Source of the DNA: JAUYQR01 sp031415015
GTDB lineage: Bacteria; Pseudomonadota; Alphaproteobacteria; Rhodobacterales; Rhodobacteraceae
DNA length: 64,000 bases
Direction: 5' to 3'
NCBI GenBank assembly: GCA_031415015.1
Contig: JANOQT010000015.1
Coordinates: forward strand, 1 to 64,000
Shown piece by piece: positions 43,967 through 52,954 of this stretch (position 1 is its first letter; every line of letters begins with the position of its first letter). The notes below the pieces were generated by a model. It made no database searches, was not told the origin of the DNA, and saw nothing but the letters and a program-made list of their open reading frames with translations. A program made the translations under genes and the position numbers.

Positions 43967-44839
43967 TCAGTCCTTCGGGCGCAACGAGGGCCCGCCGCAA
44001 ATGGTCGTGTCGATCTTGCCGATCACGGCTGCGTCCTTGCCGACAAAATCGACCGAATGCAGCAGGGTCTGGATTGCCGCGATGCGCGCGCGCTTTTTGT
44101 CATCCGACAGGATCATCGTCCAGGGGGCATGTTTGAAGTGGGTCTTTTTCATCGTCTCGTCGATGGCCGCAGAGTACTCATCCCATTTCGGCAACCCGTC
44201 GACGTCGATGGAAGACAGCTTCCACTGTTTCAAGGGGTCACCCTCGCGGGCTAGGAATCGGCGCAATTGTTCGGCGCGGCCCACCTCCAGCCAGAATTTG
44301 ATCACCATGATCCCCTCATCGACCAGCATCCGCTCGAAATCTGGAAGCTGCCGGAAGAACCTGGCACGGTCCTCGGCGCTGCAGAAGCCGAAGACATGCT
44401 CGATCATCGCGCGGTTGTACCAGCTGCGGTCAAACAGCGCCATTTCACCCTTTGCGGGCAGCCAATCGACATAGCGCTGGAAATACCACTGCGTGGCCTC
44501 GCGGTCGGACGGTTTGGACAATGCCACGATGGCCGCCACACGCGGGTTCATGTTCATCCGCATCGCTTCGATGGTGCCACCTTTTCCGGCAGCATCGCGG
44601 CCTTCAAAGACGATGACCATGCGTTTGCCGGTGGCCTTAACATCCGCCTGCAACCGGGCAAGCTGGATTTGCAGGCCCTCCATGATGCGGTCATGGTCCT
44701 TGCCCTTCATCTCTTCGCGGTAGGGGTAGGACTTGGTCAGGATGTCATCCTTGCCCGCCTTCTCGATGGCCTTGCGGACAGCGGCGGGGGCACCTTCGCG
44801 GAAATAGCGGCTGATCGCGCCGTCAAAGGGTAGGGTCAT
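43967..44839 (-). CDS. ppk2: Polyphosphate kinase 2
   Basis: A 290-residue PPK2 that transfers phosphate between polyphosphate and nucleotides, usually making GTP or ATP from diphosphates. The Walker A-like FEGRDAAGKGGTIEA (about residues 78-92) and lid/second motif LFDRSWYNRA are present, and the protein has the single-domain length of class I PPK2. ATG 44839 with GGAGGA ahead is preferred; an in-frame extension to 45337 is not PPK2-like. The tetR gene begins 1 bp after its stop on the same strand. Confidence 0.93.
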   Translation of the reverse strand: MTLPFDGAISRYFREGAPAAVRKAIEKAGKDDILTKSYPYREEMKGKDHDRIMEGLQIQLARLQADVKATGKRMVIVFEGRDAAGKGGTIEAMRMNMNPRVAAIVALSKPSDREATQWYFQRYVDWLPAKGEMALFDRSWYNRAMIEHVFGFCSAEDRARFFRQLPDFERMLVDEGIMVIKFWLEVGRAEQLRRFLAREGDPLKQWKLSSIDVDGLPKWDEYSAAIDETMKKTHFKHAPWTMILSDDKKRARIAAIQTLLHSVDFVGKDAAVIGKIDTTICGGPSLRPKD

Positions 44840-44880
44840 GGTTTCCTCCATCTTAGCCGCCAGTATGGCGATTGGGCGGC

Positions 44881-45813
44881 CTAGCGCAATGCAGCGCGGG
44901 CAATCGCGGCGACAACCTCGTCCGGGTGGGCGTGGTGCGGCATGTGGCCTGCGCCGGGGATCACGGTCAGGCGCACGTCGGGAAGGATGCCAGACAGGGG
45001 ACCGGAGTGGATGGTCAGCGGCACGATGGTGTCGGCGTCGCCGTGGATCAGCTCGACCGGCAGGGCCAGATCGGGGTAGCGCGGTTCCATCGTCACCAGC
45101 TCGGCGCGCAGCGCGTTGACCTGGGCTACGTTGGTGGCCAGCGTGTCGCGCCTGAGGGTCAGTTCCGCCCCCAGCCAGGCATCGTAGCCCTTTGGCACGG
45201 GATCGGGGGCGAAAACGGACTGGGTGGCCGAGGTGATGTAGGATTGCGGCACCAAGGCCGAGGCGAGCGGCACGACAACGGCGCGCCCGACGGGATTGGA
45301 GGTCAGGCGATACCAGATGTCCAGTGTGCCGGGCCATGGCAGACTGGGCGACGACACCAGAACAAGCGCCTTTGGCCCGCCATCAAGCGCCCATGCCAGG
45401 GCGACAGAACCGCCGTAGCTTTGGCCAAGCACGACAGGGTTTTCCGCCCCAAGCTGGGCAACCGCGGCCTTTATGACGCGTGCCTGCGCGGCAAGGCTGT
45501 TATCCGGCATCGGATCAGAGTGGCCAAGGCCCGGCCGGTCCACCGCGATGATGCGGTAGTCTTTGGCAAGGCGGCCCATCAGGCCAAAGGTAAAGTCGCG
45601 CAGGCTGCCGCTGGCACCATGGATCAGCACAAGATCGGGGCCGGAGCCTTGCATCACATAGTGGATGCGACGCCCCTCGACCGTGACGAACCCGCCCTCG
45701 GGTGGGAAGGCGGCCATTGCCGCCGCCTCGCGTGCTGACGCGCGCCAATGCGTAACGGCGGCCAGCAGCACGAACAGAAGGAGGGCGCTAGCGGCCAATT
45801 TCGGCAGGGTCAT
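44881..45813 (-). CDS. Alpha/beta hydrolase with N-terminal membrane anchor
   Basis: A 310-residue hydrolase. The first 25 residues form a membrane anchor or signal peptide. The oxyanion-hole HGASGS, the nucleophile elbow GQSYGGS (catalytic Ser), the acid in GDADTIV and His in PGAGHMPHHAHP are all visible. Substrate cannot be given. ATG 45813 is chosen; the 5' end overlaps the metA 3' end by 26 bp, so co-translation after metA is likely. Confidence 0.85.
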   Translation of the reverse strand: MTLPKLAASALLLFVLLAAVTHWRASAREAAAMAAFPPEGGFVTVEGRRIHYVMQGSGPDLVLIHGASGSLRDFTFGLMGRLAKDYRIIAVDRPGLGHSDPMPDNSLAAQARVIKAAVAQLGAENPVVLGQSYGGSVALAWALDGGPKALVLVSSPSLPWPGTLDIWYRLTSNPVGRAVVVPLASALVPQSYITSATQSVFAPDPVPKGYDAWLGAELTLRRDTLATNVAQVNALRAELVTMEPRYPDLALPVELIHGDADTIVPLTIHSGPLSGILPDVRLTVIPGAGHMPHHAHPDEVVAAIARAALR

Positions 45814-46705
45814 AGGGCGTGGACTGATAAATCTCGTTGATCCAGTTGCCATATAGCAGGTGGGCGTGGCTTCTCCACCGGTTCAGCGGCGGCATCGCGG
45901 GATTGTCATCCGGGTAGTAGTTTGCGGGCACGTTGATCGGGGTGCCGCTGGCCACGTCGCGGTCATATTCCTGCTTCAGCGTGTCGCTGTCATATTCAAA
46001 GTGATTGAAGATATAGAGCGCGCGGTGCGCGGCATCTTCGACCAGACAGGGGCCGACCTCATCGGAACCAAGCAGCGTCCGCAGGCCGGGAGCGGCATCT
46101 ATCTCGGTGTCGCGCATTTCTGTCCAGCGGCTGACCGGGATGACGAAGTCATCCGAAAACCCGCGCAAAAACGGCGAGGCAGAGGCAAGGTTGCGGTGAC
46201 GGAAACACCCGAAGGCCTTGGCCGGCAGCAGGTGTTTCCGCACGCCGTGGAAATGATTGATCATCGCCATCCCGCCCCAGCAGACGCCAAAGGTCGATTG
46301 CACGTTGGTTTGGGTCCAGTCCATCACTTCGCACAACTCGTCCCAATAAGTGACCTCCTCAAAGGGCAGGTGTTCGATCGGCGCGCCGGTGATGATCAGG
46401 CCGTCGAACTTCTGATCCTTCACCTCCTGAAACGGGTGATAGAACGCCTCCATATGTTCGGCGGCGGTGTTCTTGGTCTGATGTTCCGACATGCGGATCA
46501 GGTGCAGGTCGATCTGCAAAGGGGTAGCACCGATCAGCCGGGCAAACTGGTTCTCGGTCTGGATCTTCTTGGGCATCAGGTTCAGAAGCGCGATTTTCAG
46601 GGGCCGGATATCCTGCCGCGCCGCCCTTTCGGGCGACATGACCATGACGCCTTCGCCCCGAAGGACGTCAAAGGCGGGCAGGGTCGCGGGCAGGGTGATT
46701 GGCAT
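45788..46705 (-). CDS. metA: Homoserine O-acyltransferase (MetA/MetAS type)
   Basis: A 305-residue enzyme of the HTS family that activates homoserine for methionine synthesis, either with succinyl- or acetyl-CoA. The nucleophile Cys is in FGVCWGGMA (about residue 142), and the His/Glu partners are in the FNHFEYDSDTL region. The opening MPITLPATLPAFDVLRGEGV is standard. In many Alphaproteobacteria this family uses acetyl-CoA, so the acyl donor is left open. It precedes and overlaps the hydrolase gene. Confidence 0.93.
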   Translation of the reverse strand: MPITLPATLPAFDVLRGEGVMVMSPERAARQDIRPLKIALLNLMPKKIQTENQFARLIGATPLQIDLHLIRMSEHQTKNTAAEHMEAFYHPFQEVKDQKFDGLIITGAPIEHLPFEEVTYWDELCEVMDWTQTNVQSTFGVCWGGMAMINHFHGVRKHLLPAKAFGCFRHRNLASASPFLRGFSDDFVIPVSRWTEMRDTEIDAAPGLRTLLGSDEVGPCLVEDAAHRALYIFNHFEYDSDTLKQEYDRDVASGTPINVPANYYPDDNPAMPPLNRWRSHAHLLYGNWINEIYQSTPYDPAEIGR

Positions 46706-46740
46706 CAGGCACTTCCTTTGGATCGGGCGATTTAGCGGGG

Positions 46741-47604
46741 TCAGCCGCGCTGATCAATGGCGCGGGCGATCAGGGCGTCGAAGTCAGTGGGGCTGCGCAC
46801 CTCGGCCACGGATTCGGCGCTGACCGTGATGCCCCAGCACGCCATCGCGGCGTAGCGCGGCTGGCGGTGGGCAAGGGCACGCGCATAGGTCCAGCGCACG
46901 AAGTGATCTGGATCGCAGGTTTCCTCAGTCACAGAATGGTTTATGCGATAGTCTTCCCACGCGGCATGAAGAAAGTCCGGCTGGTAATACATCGGCTTTG
47001 GCGCGCGGTCAAAGCGGCGGATCAGTTCGGCGGTGTGATCCTCCGATCCCTTGATCCACACCAGCAGCAGGGTTTCTGACAGCTGCCGCATCACCTTGTC
47101 ATCCGGATCGTCCGGATTGACCACCTCGCAGATCGAGCCGGAGGTGTCGCAGACAAAATTAGGGTAGCCGTAAATCTCTTGCGCCCGGCCGATGAAGCGG
47201 GCGGTGTCCAGCATGGCCGACACTTCGGCCTGCCGGTGCTGATCCTGCCGCTTCATGTATTCGGCAAAGGGCACGCCGCCCTTGGACGGATCGCCGGGCT
47301 TGCCAAGGTAAGTGGACAGCGGGGCCAGATTGTTGAAGGTGATGTTCGAGGCGATATAGACGCTGTCGGTCATCAGCAATTCGCGCAGCAGCGGCACCTT
47401 CATCGCCTCGCGCTTGAAGTTGTCGGCGATGTATTCGTTCATGTAGCGGGTGCCGATGCGGTAATCGACCGAGTAGTGGAACCACGACCCCTGATCGCGC
47501 AGCATGGTGGCAAGGTGGGTCTTGCCCAAGCCCGACATGCCGAACAAAAGCACGCGCTTGTGTGCTGCCGCCCCGTGATCCTTGCCCGTCTGGTAGATCA
47601 TCAC
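46741..47604 (-). CDS. P-loop ATPase of unknown function
   Basis: A 287-residue protein with Walker A GMSGLGKTHL at about residues 23-32 and a possible Walker B around ETLLLVWI (about residues 178-185). It is otherwise unlike the usual ABC or AAA+ proteins: the middle has conserved Tyr/Asn/Phe residues (ASNITFNNLAPLSTYLGKPG). I know it as a conserved Rhodobacterales 'ATPase' without a role. It lies upstream of metA on the same strand with a 35-bp gap. Confidence 0.8.
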   Translation of the reverse strand: MMIYQTGKDHGAAAHKRVLLFGMSGLGKTHLATMLRDQGSWFHYSVDYRIGTRYMNEYIADNFKREAMKVPLLRELLMTDSVYIASNITFNNLAPLSTYLGKPGDPSKGGVPFAEYMKRQDQHRQAEVSAMLDTARFIGRAQEIYGYPNFVCDTSGSICEVVNPDDPDDKVMRQLSETLLLVWIKGSEDHTAELIRRFDRAPKPMYYQPDFLHAAWEDYRINHSVTEETCDPDHFVRWTYARALAHRQPRYAAMACWGITVSAESVAEVRSPTDFDALIARAIDQRG

Positions 47605-47651
47605 GTCACCCCTTGTCGTCCGTTTAGCGCCGGGGTGTTGGTTTCACAACG

Positions 47652-47683
47652 AAAAACCCCGCCCGGATAAGGGGCGGGGTTTG
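47652..47683 (-). terminator. Intrinsic terminator of the FadL-like gene
   Basis: Stem arms AAACCCCGCCC and GGGCGGGGTTT (47654-47664, 47672-47682) with a 7-base loop; on the minus strand a T5 tract follows. It lies 18 bp after the FadL-like stop. Confidence 0.9.
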
Positions 47684-47700
47684 AATTGACGGACGACAGA

Positions 47701-48795
47701 TCAGAACGACCAGCCGACCTTGACGCCGACGCCGAGCGAGGTGTTACCGGTCATGTTGGCACGGGCAACGTCCGGCGTTCCGGTTTCAGGCTGCGCATCC
47801 CCAAGCCAGGTGTAGTTGATGCCGCTGGTGATCTTCATGTTGTCCCTGGTGTAGACCGCACCAATGGTCGCACCATAGCGTCCATCCGTTGGCGCCAGCG
47901 GCGAGACCAGCGCATCTGTGCCCTTGGGTTCATAGGTCAGCGAGAACGATCCGGCCCAGTTCTCGTTGAACCGTCTGCCGACGCCGAGTGTATAGGTCGT
48001 GGTATCTTCGAGGTCGACAAGACCATCGCCGGGGAAGCCCACCGGATCAATCTTGAAGTTCGACCAGTCGGCCCAGCGAATGTTTCCGAACACAAGCGTG
48101 TCCTTGGCGATGCCCGTCTGGAACTCCAGGTTAACCGATTGCGGGGTTTCAACTTCGGTGACAGTTCCCGACGGGAAGATGACCTGCGTCGTGTCGAACT
48201 CGTGTTTGACCTTGGAGAGGTAGGTCAATGCCACGCGCAGCGCGATCTCAGGCTTTTCGTACGCCACGCCAACCAGATAGCCGGGCGCCCAATCGCTGGC
48301 GAACTGCACATTGTAGCCGCTGAGGGGCCCGTAAGCCAAACCGCTCAGCACGATGTTGCCTTTGGCATGTTGCGCGCGAAGGCCACCATGCACCGAGAAA
48401 GCGTCGTTGAACTTGTATCGCAGGATGCCGGTGACGGCATAGGTATCGGTTTTTGCAATGGTGCCGCCCAGAAGGGGCGAGGTGGCCGCGTATTCGATGT
48501 CGGCCCCGAACGGCTGGTCGAGGTTCAGTGCGAAGGACACCTTGTCGTTGACGTCGTACTTGTAGCTGAAGGCCAGCTGCGAATAGGTCGCTGCCACGTC
48601 ACCAGTCGGCTGGGCCGCGACATCGGTGCCTTCGACCGTGGGCGAGACGAGGCCGAAAGAAAGCTCGAAATACCGGCCCTTCTCAAAGAGGGCGCCAAGC
48701 CCCTGACCTGATCGATCAATTCCGCCCGCCCCTGCAGTTGTGGCTGCCGCTGCGAACGCAACCGCCGTCGTTATTACTCGTTTCATTGTCCTCAT
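47701..48795 (-). CDS. FadL/OMPP1-like outer membrane transporter
   Basis: A 364-residue beta-barrel protein. A signal peptide runs to about residue 22 (TTAGAGG). The mature part begins GIDRSGQGLGALFEKGRYFE, typical of FadL-like long-chain fatty acid or hydrocarbon porins, and ends with Phe (VGWSF), as for outer membrane proteins. It is a single-gene unit with its own terminator. Confidence 0.9.
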   Translation of the reverse strand: MRTMKRVITTAVAFAAAATTAGAGGIDRSGQGLGALFEKGRYFELSFGLVSPTVEGTDVAAQPTGDVAATYSQLAFSYKYDVNDKVSFALNLDQPFGADIEYAATSPLLGGTIAKTDTYAVTGILRYKFNDAFSVHGGLRAQHAKGNIVLSGLAYGPLSGYNVQFASDWAPGYLVGVAYEKPEIALRVALTYLSKVKHEFDTTQVIFPSGTVTEVETPQSVNLEFQTGIAKDTLVFGNIRWADWSNFKIDPVGFPGDGLVDLEDTTTYTLGVGRRFNENWAGSFSLTYEPKGTDALVSPLAPTDGRYGATIGAVYTRDNMKITSGINYTWLGDAQPETGTPDVARANMTGNTSLGVGVKVGWSF

Positions 48796-48867
48796 CCCCG
48801 GATATGAGATTTCCCCTGTGGATGAGGGTACGGCCTGCCTGAAAACCGGTCAATCAATGACGCGGCG

Positions 48868-49764
48868 TCACAAAATTGTGAGTTTGGATTGTGGCACTGC
48901 TGCCCGGTTTTCGGCGCGGATGTTGATCCAGTTGCCAAGGAAGATCAGCGCAGCCCCCACGAACAGCGTGGCCTGCACCGGCTCGGCGAAGAATGCGGCA
49001 CCGATGGCGGCGATGACCGGCAGGCGGACAAAGTCGATGGGCACGACAAAGCTGGCCGGGGCCAGCGACAGGGCGGATGTCAGGCACAGGTGGGCGGTAA
49101 CCCCGGACACGGCGATGAGGCCAAGCCAGGGGAGGGTGGCGAGGGTTGGCAGCGTGACGTGACCGTCCGCCAGCATGGCGACGGTGCCAAAGCCGGTTTG
49201 CATCAGGGTCAGCCAGAACAGGATCGACACGATGGCCTCGCCCCGGGTCAGCGACTTGGTCATCAGGGTGGTGGCGGCAAAGAAGAACGCGGCCCCGATG
49301 GCGGCCAGCACGCCGGGGTCAAGGTGCGCAAAGTCCGGGCGGGCAACGATCAGGATGCCGGTGAACCCCAAGGCCGCGGCAATCAGGCGCGGCCGGGTCA
49401 GCCGTTCGCCCAGAACCAGCGGGGATAACAGGATGACCCAGATCGGCGAGGTAAACTCCAACGCGAAGACCTGCGCCAAGGGGATCACCGTAATTGCCCA
49501 GAACCACAGCGACTGGCCGGAAAAGTGAAAGACGTTGCGCAGGATGTGGCTGGGCAGGCGGTCGGTGCGGACGCGGCCAAGCTGACCGACGGTCAGGGCG
49601 ACGCCGACCACGATCAGAAACCCGATGGCCGAGCGGAAGGCGAGGATCTCGAACGTGTCATGCACCCGGCTGATCTGCCGGGTTGCCACCGCCATCGCGG
49701 TAAAGGCGGCAATGGCACCGGTCATCCAGAAGGCGGCGGCAAGCGGGCGGTAGGTCTGGCTCAT
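48868..49764 (-). CDS. EamA/DMT family transporter
   Basis: A 298-residue ten-helix membrane protein with two EamA repeats (about residues 8-142 and 152-288). It is a different paralogue from the one at 10105-10992. It lies 46 bp downstream of the frameshifted exported gene on the same strand. The substrate is unknown, probably a metabolite exporter. Confidence 0.9.
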   Translation of the reverse strand: MSQTYRPLAAAFWMTGAIAAFTAMAVATRQISRVHDTFEILAFRSAIGFLIVVGVALTVGQLGRVRTDRLPSHILRNVFHFSGQSLWFWAITVIPLAQVFALEFTSPIWVILLSPLVLGERLTRPRLIAAALGFTGILIVARPDFAHLDPGVLAAIGAAFFFAATTLMTKSLTRGEAIVSILFWLTLMQTGFGTVAMLADGHVTLPTLATLPWLGLIAVSGVTAHLCLTSALSLAPASFVVPIDFVRLPVIAAIGAAFFAEPVQATLFVGAALIFLGNWINIRAENRAAVPQSKLTIL

Positions 49765-49810
49765 TCCGGCAGGTTTGCCGCCGGGGGCGGGAATGTCCAG
49801 ACGTGTCGGA

Positions 49811-50214
49811 TCACCCGGCGGCGGTGCCGATCAGGCGGCTAAGCTCGTTGCGGACCACCCGCTCACCCGCGATCTGGCCCTGCTGAATGGTGAAGATCGC
49901 CTCGATGGTGGTTTTGCCGGACCTTTCTGTGGCGATGAAGCGCAACGCCTGCGGGCGGCCCGAGCCGGAGGTTTCCTGCAACGCGGTGACGACGCCGCCA
50001 GAGCGTTGAACGGCGGAATACCCTTGGGCCTTCAGCCGCGCGGCGATGCGCTTGGCGGCGGTGGATTGGCCAAGACTTTTGCAGGTCTCTTGCGTGCGGT
50101 ATTCGATCTGGGAGAGGAGGGGAGGCTGAGAACCTGGAAGTTCTGCTTGCAGGCCGCTGAGGCAGAGGTGGACAGGACAGCACTGAGGGCGAGTGCAGTC
50201 AGGATCAGGCGCAT
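49811..50214 (-). pseudogene. Frameshifted small exported protein
   Basis: ATG 50214 opens a frame with a clear signal peptide (MRLILTALALSAVLSTSASA) and ACKQNFQV, but this frame ends at 50032. A second minus-strand frame continues coherently with IEYRTQETCKSLGQSTAAK, then RIAARLKAQGYSAVQRSGG, VVTALQETSGSGRPQALRF and a TGA at 49811-49813. Together they make one about 130-residue exported protein, so there has been one frameshift near 50110-50135 in a C/T-rich tract. It may be a real mutation or a sequencing error. No family is recognised. Confidence 0.55.
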
Positions 50215-50358
50215 GTGAGGTTTCCTTGGGCTAGCGTGCCAAGGGGCTATCGTGGGGCAGGGCCGGTGCCTAGTCAGCTATTCCGCATCCTGACCCATGG
50301 TGCTGTCAGACACCTGAAAATCAACGGTGATCTGGCCGGTGACGTGGATCATTCGGCT

Positions 50359-51084
50359 TCAATCGTGCCGGGTGAATGCGAAGGTGAAGGCATAGGTGTG
50401 AAGCGAAAGAGCGGGTACCACGTGCGCGGCAGAGATCGCACGAGGATCGAAATCCGGGGCGACAAGGATACCGCGCACAGGGGTGCCGGTCTCAGACTGG
50501 ATATCGCCCATATAGGCAAGCACTTGCGCGACAGCATCACGCGGCGCTTTGACGGCCTTGAGTTCGATGACGACAATCTTTCCAACCGTATCGCGGGCAA
50601 GAATATCTATGCGGCCGGATGGGACACAGCGCTCAGTGCCGTTGTCGATGATCGTGAGGCCCGGTTCAAGTTGGGAAATATGCGCCCGCAAGGCGGATTG
50701 AAGGTCTTTTTCAAGAGAGAACGTGCGCTCGTTCTCGAACTCCGACAGGGCCTCGGTCTGTTCAATACCAAGCGTTGAACGCGCCGATTCAGTTTCGACG
50801 TCTTGACGAAAGCGCACGTACTTCTGCACGGCGGACTTGTAAGAGGCCAGATTGTTGCGGATGTCACCGTCGATTTCCAACCGCGATGGATTGGGCCGGT
50901 TTTCGCGGCCATCGGCTGAGGAGTAGGTCAACTCGTCGATGATGGTTTGCAGCTCGTCATGATCAAAGTGGTTGTCCAGGTCACCATAGCGCGCCTCAAC
51001 ACGCCGCAGTTCCGACAATTTCGTCCGAAACGTGACGTCTGTTGGAACCGCGCGACGCAGCCAATCGGGGTAGTGTTCGTTCAT
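50359..51084 (-). CDS. NucS-like endonuclease domain protein
   Basis: A 241-residue protein. The C-terminal half holds a PD-(D/E)XK nuclease core: an LEKDLQSALRAHI helix, then GRIDILARDTVGKIVVIELK (Asp and Glu-x-Lys), and DAVAQVLAYMGDI, as in NucS. The N-terminal about 110 residues include a SYKSAVQKYVRF segment, similar to an N-terminal part found in some restriction nucleases. It starts 2 bp after the guaA stop, so it is probably translated from the same message. It may act in DNA repair or defence; no methylase or other partner is adjacent. Confidence 0.75.
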   Translation of the reverse strand: MNEHYPDWLRRAVPTDVTFRTKLSELRRVEARYGDLDNHFDHDELQTIIDELTYSSADGRENRPNPSRLEIDGDIRNNLASYKSAVQKYVRFRQDVETESARSTLGIEQTEALSEFENERTFSLEKDLQSALRAHISQLEPGLTIIDNGTERCVPSGRIDILARDTVGKIVVIELKAVKAPRDAVAQVLAYMGDIQSETGTPVRGILVAPDFDPRAISAAHVVPALSLHTYAFTFAFTRHD

Positions 51085-51086
51085 GG

Positions 51087-52664
51087 CTACTCCAGTTCGA
51101 TCGTCCCCGGCGGCTTGGACGTGCAGTCGTAGAAGACACGGTTGATGCCTTTGACCTCATTGATGATCCGCGTCGCGGTCTCACCCAGGAAGTCGTGGGT
51201 GAACGGGTAGTAATCGGCGGTCATGCCGTCGACGGAAGTTACGGCGCGCAGGGCGAGGGCGTAGTCGTAGGTGCGCCCGTCGCCCATAACGCCGACGGTT
51301 TTCATCGGCAGGATGGCGGCGAAGGCCTGCCAGATTTCATCGTAAAGGCCGTGCTTGCGGATCTGGTCGATGTAGACCGCATCGGCGCGGCGCAGGATGT
51401 CGAGTTTCTCGGTGGTGATCTCACCCGGGCAGCGGATCGCAAGGCCGGGGCCGGGGAAGGGGTGGCGGGCGATGAACGCCTCGGGCAGGCCAAGTTCGCG
51501 GCCAAGGGCGCGGACCTCGTCCTTGAACAGCTCGCGCAGGGGTTCGACGAGTTTGAGGCCCATCTTTTCCGGCAACCCGCCGACATTGTGGTGCGATTTG
51601 ATGGTGACAGAAGGGCCGCCGGAGAAACTGACGCTTTCGATCACGTCGGGGTAGAGGGTGCCTTGGGCAAGGAAAGTGGCACCGCCGACCGCATGCGCAT
51701 GTTTCTGGAACACGTCGATGAACAGCCGCCCGATGGTCTTGCGCTTGACCTCGGGGTCGGAGACGCCTTCCAGCGCGCCGAGGAACAGGGCGCTTTCATC
51801 GGCGTGGATCAGTGGGATATTGTAGGTGTCGCGGAACATGGTGACGACCTGTTCGGCTTCGCCAAGGCGCAGCAGACCGTGATCGACAAAGACGCAGGTC
51901 AACTGTTCGCCGATGGCCTGATGGATCAGCACGGCGGCGACAGAACTGTCCACCCCGCCCGACAATCCGCAAATCACCTTCTGGTCGCCGACCTGCGCGC
52001 GGATTTTGGCGATGGCTTCCTCGCGGTAGGCGCCCATCGTCCAGTCACCGTGAAAACCCGCCAGACGCACGAAGTTTTCGTACAGCCGCGCGCCTTTGGG
52101 TGTGTGGTGCACCTCGGGGTGGAACTGAACGGCGTAGAAATGCCGCGAGGGGTCGGCGGTGATGGCGAAGGGCGCGTTGGGCGAGGTGCCGTAGACGGCA
52201 AACCCTGGAGCAATTTCAGAGACATGGTCGCCGTGGCTCATCCACACTTGTTCACGCGCAAGGAGGCCGTCTTCAGGCGGGAACCAGCCGGCGAGGATCG
52301 GATGCGTAAGGTCGGTCGGCGTGACGTAGGCGCGGCCAAACTCGGCGGTGCCGTGGCCGCGTTCGACGCGGCCGCCAAGGCAGTGCATCATCACCTGCTG
52401 GCCGTAACAGATGCCAAGGATCGGGACCCCCAAGTCAAAGGCCGCAGCGGGGGGCATCGGCGCGCCATCGGCAAACACCGAGGCCGGACCACCCGAAAAG
52501 ATGATCGCTTTTGGCGCAAAGGCCGCAAGGAACGCGTCGTCCACCCGGTTGTAGGGGTGAATTTCGCAATAGACGTTCAACTCTCGCAAGCGGCGCGCTA
52601 TCAGCTGCGTCACCTGAGAGCCGAAGTCGATGATCAGAAGGCGGTCATGGGCGGCTTGGGTCAT
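51087..52664 (-). CDS. guaA: GMP synthase (glutamine-hydrolysing)
   Basis: A 525-residue enzyme converting XMP to GMP. The N-terminal glutaminase has nucleophile Cys in ILGICYGQQ (about residues 83-91), then the ATP pyrophosphatase domain has GLSGGVDSSV (about 225-234), and the C-terminal dimer domain ends SKPPGTIELE. It is a single-copy housekeeping gene. The NucS-like gene starts 2 bp after its stop, an unusual partner. Confidence 0.97.
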   Translation of the reverse strand: MTQAAHDRLLIIDFGSQVTQLIARRLRELNVYCEIHPYNRVDDAFLAAFAPKAIIFSGGPASVFADGAPMPPAAAFDLGVPILGICYGQQVMMHCLGGRVERGHGTAEFGRAYVTPTDLTHPILAGWFPPEDGLLAREQVWMSHGDHVSEIAPGFAVYGTSPNAPFAITADPSRHFYAVQFHPEVHHTPKGARLYENFVRLAGFHGDWTMGAYREEAIAKIRAQVGDQKVICGLSGGVDSSVAAVLIHQAIGEQLTCVFVDHGLLRLGEAEQVVTMFRDTYNIPLIHADESALFLGALEGVSDPEVKRKTIGRLFIDVFQKHAHAVGGATFLAQGTLYPDVIESVSFSGGPSVTIKSHHNVGGLPEKMGLKLVEPLRELFKDEVRALGRELGLPEAFIARHPFPGPGLAIRCPGEITTEKLDILRRADAVYIDQIRKHGLYDEIWQAFAAILPMKTVGVMGDGRTYDYALALRAVTSVDGMTADYYPFTHDFLGETATRIINEVKGINRVFYDCTSKPPGTIELE

Positions 52665-52741
52665 GGCCTCGCATAGGCAAATCCGGTCGCGGATTCAAGG
52701 GGGGCGGCGCGGTGCTGCCATTGCAGCCGGTGATGGTTTGG

Positions 52742-52812
52742 TCTTTTCACAAATGCACTTCTTTCCAACGTGTCCGCAGGCCGCGAGGAAGAATTGCGGT
52801 TTTGTGAAAAGA
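52742..52812. promoter_or_regulatory. 12-bp inverted repeat between guaA and mttB-like genes
   Basis: TCTTTTCACAAA (52742-52753) and TTTGTGAAAAGA (52801-52812) are perfect inverted repeats 47 bp apart in the divergent region between guaA and the methyltransferase gene. They may be twin operator sites or form a long hairpin. Confidence 0.45.
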
Positions 52813-52954
52813 GCATGGCGTATTGTCGGTGACGGATAAGGAACATGTCGGTTTTGGAGCGTAAGCGGCGCATTCTGAAAGCGGGTGGCGGGCGATTGGC
52901 GGCATAAGCGGTGGCAGAGCATGACGCGCCAAAGCGCGAGCCGGAGGATGTGAG

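Noticed and set aside
43967..45337. Long form of the PPK2 frame
   Set aside because: The added N-terminal part is Arg/Pro-rich and overlaps the hydrolase gene; ATG 44839 has a good ribosome binding site and gives the normal PPK2 start.
51042..52676. Plus-strand frame of 544 codons opposite guaA
   Set aside because: Antisense shadow of a conserved essential gene, with Gly/Asp/Val-rich composition and no motif.
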